A DNA stretch of 58,090 nucleotides from contig NZ_FOJN01000020.1 in NCBI RefSeq assembly GCF_900111805.1, positions 1-58,090 of the forward strand, read 5' to 3'. The translations under genes and the position numbers were made by a program. The first letter of the stretch is position 1; each line of letters opens with the position of its first letter. The notes beneath the pieces were generated by a model. That model did not search any database, had not been told where the DNA came from, and saw only the letters and a program-made list of their open reading frames with translations. Shown piece after piece: positions 16,672-26,500 of this stretch. The stretch comes from Rhodococcoides kroppenstedtii. GTDB lineage: Bacteria; Actinomycetota; Actinomycetes; Mycobacteriales; Mycobacteriaceae.

Positions 16672-18186
16672 CTAGTAGTCGTCCCCGCGGTCGCGCACGC
16701 GGTCGCCGAGGTTCGCCTGCTCGTCGTACGTCAGGCGGTCGACGTCGACGAAGCGCGACTTGCCCATCGTCGCCTTGTTGACGAAGTGCGTGATCACCCA
16801 CAGCACCACGCCGAGCAGCAGCATCGCGCCGGCGATGCGGTACTGGATCATCTGCGCGTCGGTCCGCGCCCACGGCCCCACCAGAAACAGGCACATCACC
16901 GCGCCGACGACCGGCACGGCGACGGGCGCGGTGAAACCGTTCGACGGGTGTCGTCGCTTGAGCACCAGGCACGCCACGTTGACCACCGCGAACACGGCGA
17001 GCAGCAGCAGCCCGGTCGTCCCGGACAGCGCGCTCACCACCGAGTTGCCGGACAGGCGGTTGACCACCACGATCAGCACGACCGCCAGCACGGTCGAGAA
17101 CAGAATCGCGGCCCACGGCGAACGCCGCACGGGCAGAACGGAACTGAGCGTCTTCGGCAGGATGCGCTGACGGCCCAGCCCGTAGATGAGGCGGCTCGCC
17201 ATGAGCATGTTGATCAGGGCGGTGTTGGCGACGGCGAACACCGTGAGGTACGGGAAGATCTCGTCGATCGGCAGCCCCGGCGCCCCGAGTCGCACCACGT
17301 GCAGCAGGATGCCCTCGCTGCCGGAGTCGTAGTCGAGCGGCAGCACCGCGATCACCGCCACCACCACGAGGACGTAGATCAGGCACGCGATGCCGAGACC
17401 CGACAGCATCATCTTCGGGAAGATGCGTTCAGGGTTCTTGGTCTCCTCGACCATGTTCACCGAGTCCTCGAAGCCCACCATCGCGAAGAACGCAATCGTC
17501 GTCGCCACCGTGACGGCGAGGAACCAGCCCTTCTCGTTGGGGTCCTCGAACACGACGAGGTTCGCGATGTCACCCTCCGCGCTGCCGCTGCCCACCGCGA
17601 CGAACCCGATCACGATCACGATGGCCAGCGCCGTCATCTCGATGATCGTGAGGATGACGTTGAACTTCACCGACTCGCCGACACCGCGCAGGTTGATCGC
17701 CGCGAGCAGTCCCATGAAGACCAGCGCGACCACCAGTTGCGCGGTGCTGCCGGTCGGCACGTCGAACCACCCGATGCCGTCCTCGGTGGAGAACGTCTCG
17801 TGCAAGCCGGCGAGGAGGTTGCCGGCCACCACGTTGGACGAAGTGGACGCGCTGGTGATGCCGGAACAGATGACGGCGAACGCCACCAGGAACGTGAAGA
17901 AATGAATGCCGAACGCCTTGTGCGTGTACAGCGCGGCGCCCGCGGCCTGCGGATACTTGCAGACGAGCTCGAGATAGGAGAACGCCGTGAGGGTGGCGAC
18001 CACGAAGGCCAGCACGAACGGCAACCACGCCATCCCGCCGACGTTCTCGATCATGTCGCCGGTGACCGCGTAGACACCCGCGCCCAGGATGTCGCCGACG
18101 ATGAACAACAGCAGCAGACCCGGACCCAGGACGCGCTCGAGTTCCGGGTTCTTCTCCGCCGCCGCGGCTTCCGTTGCCTGCGCCAT
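16672..18186 (-). CDS. APC-superfamily amino acid permease
   Basis: 504-aa inner-membrane transporter with about 12 hydrophobic segments plus one or two C-terminal ones. The N-terminal signature GDILGAGVYAVTG corresponds to the unwound TM1 substrate site of APC/CAT transporters. The TM6 region FFAMVGFEDSVNMVEETKNPE is typical of the cationic amino acid (CAT/YfnA-like) branch (given here in part as FEDSVNMVEETKNPE). ATG at 18186 is supported by AGGAG 6 nt upstream; a longer in-frame form reaching 18288 is less likely. Its orientation matches the ribosomal genes but it is bounded by terminators on both sides, so it is probably transcribed alone. Confidence 0.88.
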   Translation of the reverse strand: MAQATEAAAAEKNPELERVLGPGLLLLFIVGDILGAGVYAVTGDMIENVGGMAWLPFVLAFVVATLTAFSYLELVCKYPQAAGAALYTHKAFGIHFFTFLVAFAVICSGITSASTSSNVVAGNLLAGLHETFSTEDGIGWFDVPTGSTAQLVVALVFMGLLAAINLRGVGESVKFNVILTIIEMTALAIVIVIGFVAVGSGSAEGDIANLVVFEDPNEKGWFLAVTVATTIAFFAMVGFEDSVNMVEETKNPERIFPKMMLSGLGIACLIYVLVVVAVIAVLPLDYDSGSEGILLHVVRLGAPGLPIDEIFPYLTVFAVANTALINMLMASRLIYGLGRQRILPKTLSSVLPVRRSPWAAILFSTVLAVVLIVVVNRLSGNSVVSALSGTTGLLLLAVFAVVNVACLVLKRRHPSNGFTAPVAVPVVGAVMCLFLVGPWARTDAQMIQYRIAGAMLLLGVVLWVITHFVNKATMGKSRFVDVDRLTYDEQANLGDRVRDRGDDY

Positions 18187-18377
18187 GATCGACTCCTGAC
18201 GTCGCAGTCCCCGTTCGAACCCCCTGCCGCGGGAGCCTATGCCTCCCGCGACGGACGCGTGCGGCGAAACGGACCTGCGTGTCTGCACACGGGTCGGCCG
18301 AATGGGCGGGATTCCGGCGATCGGCGCGTCCTGTGTGCACTGGGGCCGGTCGCGGAAGCCGCACCGCCCCCGACACG

Positions 18378-18414
18378 CCGACAGGCCCGAGCCGTGATGG
18401 CTCGGGCCTGTCGG
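18378..18414 (-). terminator. Terminator of the L14-L24-L5-S14 block
   Basis: Perfect 16-bp stem (CCGACAGGCCCGAGCC at 18378-18393, complement at 18399-18414), 5-nt loop, 30 bp after the rpsN stop. It ends transcription before the permease insert. Nothing else was seen in 18187-18443 beyond the permease's upstream region. Confidence 0.8.
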
Positions 18415-18443
18415 GTGGTGATCAGCTCACCAGGGTGCTCGTC

Positions 18444-18629
18444 TCACCAGGAGGACTTGTGCACTCCGGGCAGCTCGCCGCGGTGCGCCATCTCACGGAC
18501 GCAGATACGGCAGAGACCGAACTTGCGGAACACCGAGTGCGGGCGACCGCACCGCTGGCAGCGCGTGTAGGCGCGCACCGCGAACTTCGGCTTCTTGTTG
18601 GCCTTGTTGACCAGTGCCTTCTTAGCCAT
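18444..18629 (-). CDS. rpsN: 30S ribosomal protein S14, zinc type (S14Z)
   Basis: 61 aa, the short zinc-binding form. Four cysteines in two CxxC pairs are seen in [10 protein letters not shown] and [28 protein letters not shown] is the expected start. It begins 4 bp after rplE. A second, zinc-free rpsN copy, common in mycobacteria for zinc limitation, would be elsewhere. Confidence 0.98.
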   Translation of the reverse strand: MAKKALVNKANKKPKFAVRAYTRCQRCGRPHSVFRKFGLCRICVREMAHRGELPGVHKSSW

Positions 18630-18633
18630 ACGC

Positions 18634-19197
18634 TCAGTTCTCCTTGAACGGGAAGCCGAGGTGCTTGAGCAGCGCGCGGCCTTCGTCGTTGTTGGTGGCC
18701 GTCGTGACGACGGTGATGTCCATACCGCGAGGGCGGTCGATCTTGTCGACGTCGATCTCGTGGAACATCGACTGCTCGTTCAGGCCGAACGTGTAGTTGC
18801 CGTTGCCGTCGAACTGCGTGCCCGACAGGCCACGGAAGTCCCTGATGCGGGGCAGGGCGATGGACGTCAGGCGGTCCAGGAACTCCCACATGCGGTCGCC
18901 GCGCAGCGTGACGCGGGCACCGATGGGCATGCCCTCGCGGAGCTTGAACTGCGCGATGGACTTCCGGGCCTTGCGGATCTCCGGCTTCTGACCGGTGATG
19001 GCGGCCAGGTCGGCCACCGCACCGTTAATCAGCTTCGCGTCACGGGCGGCGTCGCCGACACCCATGTTGACGACGACCTTGACCACGCCCGGGATCTGCA
19101 TGACGTTGGCGTACTGGAACTCGGCGTTCAGCGCGTCCTTGATCTCCTCGCGGTAGCGAGTCTTGAGGCGCGGAACGATCTTCTCGGTGGTCGTCAT
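18634..19197 (-). CDS. rplE: 50S ribosomal protein L5
   Basis: 187 aa, 5S rRNA-binding protein of the central protuberance. Conserved blocks: [40 protein letters not shown] and [15 protein letters not shown] at 19197 shares one base with the rplX stop (ATGA). Confidence 0.98.
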   Translation of the reverse strand: MTTTEKIVPRLKTRYREEIKDALNAEFQYANVMQIPGVVKVVVNMGVGDAARDAKLINGAVADLAAITGQKPEIRKARKSIAQFKLREGMPIGARVTLRGDRMWEFLDRLTSIALPRIRDFRGLSGTQFDGNGNYTFGLNEQSMFHEIDVDKIDRPRGMDITVVTTATNNDEGRALLKHLGFPFKEN

Positions 19198-19511
19198 CAG
19201 ATGTCCTTCCCGCTCTTACGGGAAATCCGAACGCGCTTGCCGTTCTCGTCGGTGCGGTAGCCCACGCGGGTGGGGTTTCCGTCCGAGTCGACGACGGCGA
19301 CGTTGGAAACGTGAATGGGAGCTTCCTGGGTGACGATGCCGCCCGAGGACGCGCCGCGCTCGTTGGCCGAGACAGCGGTGTGCTTCTTGATGCGGTTGAC
19401 GCCCTCGACCAGGACCTTCTCGGTCGCCGGGTAGGCCTGGATGACCTTGCCCTTGGCGCCCTTGTCCTTACCCGAGATGACGAGAACCGTGTCGCCCTTG
19501 TGCACCTTCAT
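19197..19511 (-). CDS. rplX: 50S ribosomal protein L24
   Basis: 104 aa. KOW motif at the N-terminus ([20 protein letters not shown]) and [19 protein letters not shown] downstream; an assembly initiator of the large subunit. ATG at 19511 follows rplN almost without gap. Confidence 0.98.
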   Translation of the reverse strand: MKVHKGDTVLVISGKDKGAKGKVIQAYPATEKVLVEGVNRIKKHTAVSANERGASSGGIVTQEAPIHVSNVAVVDSDGNPTRVGYRTDENGKRVRISRKSGKDI

Positions 19512-19512
19512 C

Positions 19513-19881
19513 TCACAACACCTCCGGAGCCAGCGACACGATGCGCATGAACTTCTTCTCACGCAGCTCGCGGCCGACCGGGCCGAAGATGCGGGTTCCG
19601 CGCGGATCGTTGTCCGGCTTGATCAGGACGGCGGCGTTCTCGTCGAACTTGATGTACGAGCCGTCGGGACGACGCCGTTCCTTCGTGGTGCGGACGATGA
19701 CGGCCTTGACGACCTCGCCCTTCTTGATGTTGCCGCCGGGGATCGCGTCCTTGACGGTGGCGACGATGACGTCGCCGATCCCGGCGTAGCGGCGAGACGA
19801 ACCACCGAGAACGCGGATGCACAAGATTTCCTTGGCTCCCGTGTTGTCGGCGACGCGCAGCCGCGACTCCTGCTGAATCAT
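19513..19881 (-). CDS. rplN: 50S ribosomal protein L14
   Basis: 122 aa, standard length. [20 protein letters not shown] and the [20 protein letters not shown] signature are clear. ATG at 19881 has GAGGAG 4 nt upstream. In most bacteria it follows rpsQ directly; here more than 9 kb separates them, and it opens its own transcription unit. Confidence 0.98.
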   Translation of the reverse strand: MIQQESRLRVADNTGAKEILCIRVLGGSSRRYAGIGDVIVATVKDAIPGGNIKKGEVVKAVIVRTTKERRRPDGSYIKFDENAAVLIKPDNDPRGTRIFGPVGRELREKKFMRIVSLAPEVL

Positions 19882-19986
19882 GGGTCTCCTCGATGACCTG
19901 GATGTGCGTGCGCGGCGGATACCGACCCGACGCGCGCGGTCGTGTCGCCCGGACCGGCGCATGCGCCTACCACGGACAACCGCTCA

Positions 19987-20015
19987 AGTGTAAAGAACGC
20001 GCCGACACGAACCAA
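19987..20015 (-). promoter_or_regulatory. Promoter of the rplN block
   Basis: Minus-strand TTGGTT (20010-20015), 17-nt spacer, TACACT (19987-19992), about 105 bp before the rplN ATG. Confidence 0.65.
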
Positions 20016-20067
20016 ATCGGGCCGAATCGCGTCGCGCGCACCCCTGCCGAGTGTCGGTGGCCGGTGG

Positions 20068-20073
20068 CACACT
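20068..20073 (+). promoter_or_regulatory. -10 element of TerD-AIM24 gene (leaderless)
   Basis: CACACT, 7 nt before the GTG at 20081. Confidence 0.35.
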
Positions 20074-20080
20074 GGCCGAC

Positions 20081-21424
20081 GTGCAGAGCCTCGCCCGGGG
20101 AGAGAATCGCCCTGCCCCACTCGACGCGTCCGGATCGATCACCGTCTCGGTGACCGGTGCCGCCGTGGACGTCTCCGCCCTGCTCCTCACCGCCGCCGGT
20201 CGCGTGCGCTCGGACCAGGACCTCGTCTTCTTCAACAACCCCGTCGGGCCGGGCGTGCGCTACGCGCCCGACGGCGTCACGGTCGACACGCGGGGCGTGC
20301 CCGCCGAGATCGAGACCGTCGCGATCACCGCCAGTCTCGACGGATCCGGCCCGGCCACGTTCGGCGGGGTGCCGCTGCGCGCCACCGTCGGGTCCGAACT
20401 CGACTTCCCCATGACGGGCCTGACCACCGAGACCGCCGTCGTCGGTGTCGAGATCTACCGACGCGGCGACGGCTGGAAGGTGCGGGCCGTCGGGCAGGGA
20501 TACGACGACGGCCTGGCCGGCATCGCGACGGCGTTCGGCATCACCGTGGACGAGCCGGCGGCCGCGCCTCCCCCGCAGCCCACGGCCGCGCCTCCCCCGC
20601 AGCCCGCGGCCGCGCCTCCCCCGCAGCCCACCCCCTCGCAAGCCGCCCACCCCCAGCCCACCCCACCGGTCCGTCAGGAAGGTCTCGCCGTGCGCAGCGA
20701 ACTGTTCGCCCCCTCCAACGCCGAGGTGCAGGGCAACGGCATCCTCAAACAGGGCAGCAAGATGGCCCGCGTCGCCATGAACGGCGAGGTGATGGCGCGA
20801 TCCGGCTCGATGGTTGCCTACCAGGGCGATCTGCGGTTCGAGGCGCAGGGCTCGGGCGGCATCGGGAACATGATCCGCCGCACCGTCACCGGTGAGGGTG
20901 TCCCGCTCATGAAGGTGAGCGGCCGCGGCGACCTGTTCCTGGCCAATGCCGCGCAGGACGTCCACATCATCGACCTCGACGGCAGCGACGGCCTCACCAT
21001 CGACGGGTCCAACGTGCTCGCGTTCGACACCTCGCTCTCCTATCGCATCGGTCGGGTCCAGGGCGCGGCCGCCAGCTCCAACGCCGGTCTGTTCAACTGC
21101 GTCTTCACCGGTCGCGGGCGCATCGCGATCACCACGGACGGCCAGCCGGTGGTGCTGACCGTGGACCAGCCGACGTTCGCCGATCCGCAGGCGGCGGTGG
21201 CGTGGTCGTCGAGCCTGCAGACGTCGGTGAAGAGCAACGACCAGCTGAACTTCGGCACGCTCATCGGCCGCAGCACGGGAGAGCGCTTCACGCTGCAGTT
21301 CTCGGGACAGGGCTTCGTCGTGGTCCAGCCGTCGGAACTGCCGCCGGGGGGACTGATCGCGGGCACCGGCGGTGGCCAGCAGGCCGGTGTGGGCGGCGCT
21401 CTCGGTGGCCTGCTCGGCCGGTGA
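20081..21424 (+). CDS. TerD-like / AIM24 fusion protein
   Basis: 447 aa. Residues 1-150 resemble the TerD/TerZ stress domain: SLARGENRPAP at the start, then DLVFFNNPVGPGVRY and a beta-sandwich with acidic calcium-type positions. A Pro/Ala/Gln linker with three repeated octapeptides (AAPPPQPT-like) follows. The last 235 residues are an AIM24 domain (TIGR00266/PF01987 type), beginning VRSELFAPSNAEVQGNGIL and containing PLMKVSGRGDLFLAN. TerD proteins occur in tellurite and chemical-stress systems; bacterial AIM24 is poorly understood. GTG at 20081 is preferred over GTG 20051 because it begins at the conserved domain edge and sits after a -10. It is divergent from rplN. Confidence 0.8.
   Translation: MQSLARGENRPAPLDASGSITVSVTGAAVDVSALLLTAAGRVRSDQDLVFFNNPVGPGVRYAPDGVTVDTRGVPAEIETVAITASLDGSGPATFGGVPLRATVGSELDFPMTGLTTETAVVGVEIYRRGDGWKVRAVGQGYDDGLAGIATAFGITVDEPAAAPPPQPTAAPPPQPAAAPPPQPTPSQAAHPQPTPPVRQEGLAVRSELFAPSNAEVQGNGILKQGSKMARVAMNGEVMARSGSMVAYQGDLRFEAQGSGGIGNMIRRTVTGEGVPLMKVSGRGDLFLANAAQDVHIIDLDGSDGLTIDGSNVLAFDTSLSYRIGRVQGAAASSNAGLFNCVFTGRGRIAITTDGQPVVLTVDQPTFADPQAAVAWSSSLQTSVKSNDQLNFGTLIGRSTGERFTLQFSGQGFVVVQPSELPPGGLIAGTGGGQQAGVGGALGGLLGR
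20558..20629 (+). repeat. 3 x 24-bp tandem repeat in the linker of the TerD-AIM24 gene
   Basis: Units 20558-20581, 20582-20605 and 20606-20629 differ only at the first two or three bases; each ends GGCCGCGCCTCCCCCGCAGC + CC and adds a Pro-rich octapeptide. Confidence 0.85.
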
Positions 21425-21436
21425 GGCCCACCGACG

Positions 21437-21757
21437 ATGAGCGAGGCACAGGAGGAGTTCGCGGAGCGGGTGCTGAGCGTGGTCGAGCGCATTCCGGTCG
21501 GGCGCGTGATGACCTACGGCGACATCGCGGAGTTCCTGCAGCAGGGCGGTCCGCGCGGGGTCGGCGGAGTGATGGCGCGCGAGGGCGCGGCCGTCGCGTG
21601 GTGGCGCGTCGTGCGCGCGAACGGGACGTTGCCCGCCCACCTGGTGATCGACGCTCAGGAGCACTGGCATCTCGAACGCACCCCGCTGCGTCGCGGCATC
21701 GTCGACGTCGAGGGCGCTCGCTGGTGGCCCGACTCCGACCGGCTCGCGGCACGCTGA
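21437..21757 (+). CDS. Alkyltransferase-like (ATL) DNA-binding protein
   Basis: 106 aa, corresponding only to the DNA-binding domain of O6-alkylguanine alkyltransferase. VGRVMTYGDIAEFLQQGGPRGVGG is the helix-turn-helix with Arg finger (VGRVMTYGDIAEF, PRGVGG). The alkyl-acceptor motif PCHRV is replaced by AWWRV, so Trp55 takes the place of the reactive cysteine. In known ATLs (E. coli YbaZ, S. pombe Atl1) this change gives proteins that bind O6-alkylguanine and pass the lesion to nucleotide excision repair. The gene starts 13 bp after the TerD-AIM24 gene and is likely cotranscribed. Confidence 0.88.
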   Translation: MSEAQEEFAERVLSVVERIPVGRVMTYGDIAEFLQQGGPRGVGGVMAREGAAVAWWRVVRANGTLPAHLVIDAQEHWHLERTPLRRGIVDVEGARWWPDSDRLAAR

Positions 21758-21805
21758 ATGGCCTGCGGCGACCCGACCCGAACGACACCCGTTCCGGTCC
21801 CCGGG

Positions 21806-21811
21806 TACGGT
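21806..21811 (+). promoter_or_regulatory. -10 element of nuclease-wHTH-ATPase operon (leaderless)
   Basis: TACGGT, 7 nt before the ATG at 21819. Confidence 0.45.
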
Positions 21812-21818
21812 TTCGGGG

Positions 21819-22910
21819 ATGGGAACCGTCGGCGCGACCGCTACAGCCCCACGGGGCGGTGAGGGCGGGATGACTCGTGCCGGTTCCACCGTCACGCCGG
21901 CGTGGTGGCGCACCCTGCCGCTGGACCGCGTCGTGCGTGTCGAGGGGGCATCGCTGCGCGATCTCGCCGACCACGTCGACCCGCTGCCCGCCGACACCGC
22001 GGCGCCACTCTTCTTCCGTGCCGACGACGCAGCGGCGGCCACTGCGGCGACGCTCACCGACGCGGTGGTCGCGGCCGTCGAGCAGGCCGCGATCGAGCTG
22101 ATCCCCCTCTGCGTGCCCGGCAGCGACTCCCCCGCGGACCGCTCGTCGCTCGCCCGGAGCGCCGCCCGTGCGCGCGCCGTCGAGACGGCTCGATCGAGCG
22201 AGCACTTCGGGCCCTACCTCGCGCACCTGGCCGCGGCCCGCGCATTGGCCCGCACCCCGCGGACCGACACGTTCTCCCGCGAAACCCGGCTGACCGGCGC
22301 CGCCCGCGTCGTCGCGCAGGCGCACGGCCGGGACACCGCGGTCCTCGTCGTCGACGTTCCCGCCGGTGCGCCCGCGCGGGACGTCGCGGCCGCCGCGGAA
22401 TGGCTGTGCCGGGCCGGTGTCGGGGTCTGGCTGACCGGTGACGGCGCAGAGTCCGTGGACCGATTTCCGACGTACCGGGTCGACGTCCCCGCGGCGCCGA
22501 GCGACGTCGCCACGATCGTCGATCGGTTCCGCCCCGGCAGCTACCCGCCCGTCGTCGGGCATCCGCACGCCGCGAGCGCCGCAGAGGAGCGTCTCCACAC
22601 ACTGCTGTCGACGCGGGAGTGGGCGACGGGCCGAGGGCACAACCAGGTGGTGCGCCCGTCCGAGCTCGGCCGACCGTTCACCGTCGACGTCGTGTGGAAG
22701 CGGGAGAAGATCGCCGTCGAGATCGACGGCCCCGAACACCGGTCGCGACAACGGTTCTCGGACGATCGGTCGCGGGACAACCTGCTGCAGACCCGCGGCT
22801 GGATGGTGCTGCGCTTCACCAACGAGGACGTGCTCACCGACCACGAGAGAGTCGTGACGACCATCGAACAGGCACTGCAGCGACGACGCGCGAAGGGGAC
22901 TGACACGTGA
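21819..22910 (+). CDS. Vsr/DUF559-type endonuclease-domain protein
   Basis: 363 aa. The C-terminal 100 residues have the restriction-endonuclease-like fold of DUF559/very-short-patch-repair proteins. Asp about 289 lies in FTVDVVWKREK, followed by AVEIDGPEHR (Glu/Asp about 299-302), then QTRGWMVLRFTNEDVL, the usual end of this domain. The first 250 residues have no recognised domain but are rich in Ala/Asp/Val with an alpha/beta pattern. ATG at 21819 follows a leaderless -10; an in-frame ATG at 21870 with GAGGGCGGG upstream is an alternative. It is the first of three overlapping genes and so probably acts with the winged-helix protein and the double ATPase. Cleavage target unknown. Confidence 0.75.
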   Translation: MGTVGATATAPRGGEGGMTRAGSTVTPAWWRTLPLDRVVRVEGASLRDLADHVDPLPADTAAPLFFRADDAAAATAATLTDAVVAAVEQAAIELIPLCVPGSDSPADRSSLARSAARARAVETARSSEHFGPYLAHLAAARALARTPRTDTFSRETRLTGAARVVAQAHGRDTAVLVVDVPAGAPARDVAAAAEWLCRAGVGVWLTGDGAESVDRFPTYRVDVPAAPSDVATIVDRFRPGSYPPVVGHPHAASAAEERLHTLLSTREWATGRGHNQVVRPSELGRPFTVDVVWKREKIAVEIDGPEHRSRQRFSDDRSRDNLLQTRGWMVLRFTNEDVLTDHERVVTTIEQALQRRRAKGTDT

Positions 22911-23599
22911 GCACGACCGACTTGACCGGGACCGAGGTCGCCGTGCTCATGGTGCTGATGGCGGAGGCGCGCGCGGTGCGCAATCCGGAGCTGGCCGTGC
23001 TGGGACCGAAACTGGACGCCAAGCCGAGGCAGAAACTCGTCGGTATGGGTCTCATCGAGGTGAGCGGACGAAACCCGATGTCCATCGAGCTCACGGACAG
23101 AGGTTGGAAGTTCTGCGCCGACCTCATGGGGTCGGAACCTCCGAAGGGCGCCACGGGCCCCGGCAAGGCGCTCTACACCGTCCTCGCGGGCCTCGGCCGC
23201 TGGTTCCACCGAGACGACGTCCGCCCCGCCGAGGTCTTCTTCCCCCGTGACACGCCGGCCGAGATCGAGCCGCTGCCCACGCCGGCGAACGCCGTCGTCC
23301 CGCGGGCGGTGCGCGAGCAGGAGAGCGCCGACGCCGGACCGGACCTCGAGACCCGCATCCGGCGCGCGTACGCGGACCTCGCCCGCGAGCCGGGGGCGCG
23401 GGTGCGGCTGACCAGGCTGCGTCCCGCCCTGTCCGACGTCCCGCGCGACCGCCTCGACGACGCGCTCGTGGCGCTGCAGCGGAAACCGGGCGTCTCGTTG
23501 ATCCCCGAAGAGAACCAGAAGACGTTGTCCGACGACGACCGTGCCGCTGCGGTGACCGTCGGGAACCAGCGCAACCACCTGCTGACGATCACCTCGTGA
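22907..23599 (+). CDS. Winged-helix protein of the nuclease-ATPase cassette
   Basis: 230 aa, function unknown. The first 70 residues look like a MarR-like winged helix (GTEVAVLMVLMAEARAVRNP, then LVGMGLIEVSG and IELTDRGWKF). The last 80 form a second helical/winged region (ETRIRRAYADLAREPGARVR, LTRLRPALSDVPRDRLDDAL, ending EENQKTLSDDDRAAAVTVGN). I have seen this C-terminal pattern next to conflict-type ATPases, but cannot name a family. GTG at 22907 overlaps the nuclease stop by 4 bp, with AAGGGG 9 nt upstream, so it is translationally coupled. It may recognise DNA or link nuclease and ATPase. Confidence 0.75.
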   Translation: MSTTDLTGTEVAVLMVLMAEARAVRNPELAVLGPKLDAKPRQKLVGMGLIEVSGRNPMSIELTDRGWKFCADLMGSEPPKGATGPGKALYTVLAGLGRWFHRDDVRPAEVFFPRDTPAEIEPLPTPANAVVPRAVREQESADAGPDLETRIRRAYADLAREPGARVRLTRLRPALSDVPRDRLDDALVALQRKPGVSLIPEENQKTLSDDDRAAAVTVGNQRNHLLTITS

Positions 23600-26500
23600 T
23601 GGGTACTTCCATGAGCACTGCAGACGACCGTATCCGCGCCCTCGAGTCGGTGCGCCTGAGCTGGGCACCGACACCCGACGACGTGTGGCGATCCCAGTCC
23701 GACGTCCACGTCGCCGGGCTGCACGACCGCGTGTACGCCGACGTCATGGCGGCCTACACCGACGCTGAGAAGTCGGACGACGCGAGCCCGCTGGGCGTCG
23801 TCGTGCGCGGGCCGGCCGGGTCGGGCAAGACCCACCTGCTCGGCCAGGTGCGCGAGGAGATCCAGGAGCGGGGCGGCTACTTCTTCCTCATCCGGCTGCT
23901 CGACGCCGCGGGTTTCTGGCGGTCGGTGCTGATGGGGATGCTCGACGACCTCACCCGCCCGTCGGGGCGCGGGGACGACAGTCAGCTCGCGCTGATGCTG
24001 CGCCGCTTGTGCGAGGTGGGCGGTGTCGACGAGACCGTCCGTGCGCAGGTGATGGGCGAGACGATGATCGACGTCGACGCCTTGAACACGTTCGTCGCGG
24101 CGGTCTACAAGGTGCACCCGCGGCACCGGCGTACCTCCCAGCACACGTTGCGGTCGTTGGTGCTGTCGGTCGCCCCGGACACCGGCGTGCAGGACATCGG
24201 CGACGCGTACCTGCAGTCGATCGACGACGTCGATCCGGAGGAGTTCCGCGCCTGGGGGATCGTGCGCGCCGAGCTGGGTCACCAGGGCATCGCCGAGAAC
24301 ATCTCGCGGTTGCTCGCCATCACCGGTCCGACGGTGCTCGCCATCGATCAGATCGACACCCTCGTCGCGCAGGCGCGAACGGGGTCGGATCAGGAGTTCG
24401 CGGACGCCCGCGAGGACAAGGTCGTCGAACAGCTGGCCCACGGGTTGATGTCGCTGCGCGAGACGCTGCCGCGCACGGCATCGGTCCTGTCCGCCCTGTC
24501 CAGTGCCTGGGACCTCATCGAGGCCAGGGGCACGGCGCCGGTCAAGGACCGCTTCCGTGTGACGACCGACCTCGAGCGCATCCCGTCGTCGGACATCGGT
24601 CGGCTGCTGCTCGGACGACGTCTGAACGCCTGCTTCCGCGACGTCGGTTTCGTCCCGCCCCACGAGACGTGGCCGGTGTCGGCGGAAGCCTTCGAGCAGG
24701 CTCCGGACTTCACCCCACGGCAGCTGCTCATCGCCGTCGACCGACACATCCGACGCTGCCTGGACAGCGGAGTGGCCGCCGAGCTGACGGATTTCCGGGA
24801 CAAGGGCGACGGGACGGGCGGCGCGACGGTCGAGATCAAGCAGGACGAGCTGGCCGCCCTCGACGAGCGGTACGCCGCGCTGATCGCCGACGCGGACATC
24901 GGCGTCGCCCTCTCCCCCACCACCGAGGACGTGCTGGTCCCCAGCCTGCTCGCCGCGGGCCTGACGGCCTGGATCCACGAGCACCAGTCCTCCGACGACA
25001 GCCTCGCGCAAGACCCGCCGCCCAGCGGTCGGGCAGCACTGCACGCACGGCTGCGCCACACCGTCGACACGGACACCGACGACGAGGAGCACTGGTGCTT
25101 CCGTGCCATCACCTCACCGAACTCCCGGGCTGCGCAGGCTCGCATCGAGCGGGCAGTGACCGCGGCCGGCCTGCACATCGACATGCCGCGGCGGAGGCTG
25201 ATCCTCATTCGCAACACGGCATGGCCGAAGGGGGTCAAGACCGAGCAGATCGTCGCGGCGGTTCGCCGAGCCGGAGCTGTCGAGGTCGAACTCACGGACC
25301 CCGACCGACGCGCCCTCACGGCGCTGGGCCGACTGCTCGACGAGAACTCCCCTGCCCTCACCTCGTGGCTGTTGTCCCGGAAGCCGGCGCACGAGATCGA
25401 GCTGTTCCGCAAGACCCTGCCCGAGGTCAGCGTGGTCGACGACGAGCGAGCCCTGATCGAGCCGGAGCCGATCACCAGCCGCCCGGCGCGTCGGCCCGAG
25501 ATCGAGATCGGGACGGAGCTGAGCACCAACGCCGAGGTCCGCATCCCGCTCGAGGCGCTGCGCAAGCACACCGCGATCTTCGCCGGATCCGGATCCGGCA
25601 AGACGGTGTTGATTCGTCGACTCGTCGAAGAGTGTGCGCTGCAGGGCGTTTCGGCCATCGTGCTCGACATCAACAACGACCTCGCCCGCTTGGGCACGCC
25701 ATGGCCCGACGACGAACGGACCTGGCCGCCCGGCGACGAGGCCAAGGCGACGGCCTACCTACGCGACACCGACGTCGTCGTCTGGACGCCGCGGAAGTCG
25801 TCGGGACGTCCGCTGAGTTTTCAGCCGTTGCCGGACTTCGCCAGCGTCGTCGGTGACCGCGACGAGTTCGACGCGTCCGTCGAGTCGGCGCTCGCCGCTC
25901 TCGCTCCCGCTGCGTCCGCCGTCGGCACCACCGAGAAGGCCAAGCACCGCCAGGCCGTTCTGAAGTCGGCGCTCGACGGCTTCGGACGTCGCGCGCAGGG
26001 CGGGTCGCTCGCGGACTTCGTCGAGCTGCTCGAGAACCTGCCCGACGACGTCAGCGAGATGCGCGACGCGACGCGCATTGCCGCGGATCTCGCCGAGAAT
26101 CTCAAGGCCGCCATGACCAACGACCCGCTCTTCGCCGGGAGCGGGACACCCGTCGATCCGGGGGTCCTGCTGACCCCGGCCGAGGGCAAGAAGGCCCGCG
26201 TCTCGGTGATCAACCTGGCCGGGCTCACCACCGAAGACCAGAAGCAGAGCTTCGTGAACCAACTGCAGATGGGCCTGTTCGCGTGGATCAAGAAGAACCC
26301 CGCCGGTGACCGGCCGCTCGGCGGGCTGTTCGTGATGGACGAGGCCCAGAACTACGCACCGTCCGACCGCTACACCCCCGCGACGCACAGCACCCTGGCC
26401 CTCGCGTCGCAGGCCCGCAAGTACGGTCTGGGCCTGGTCTTCGCCACGCAGGCGCCGAAGGGTCTGCACAACCGCATCGCCGGCAACGCGGCCACCCAGT

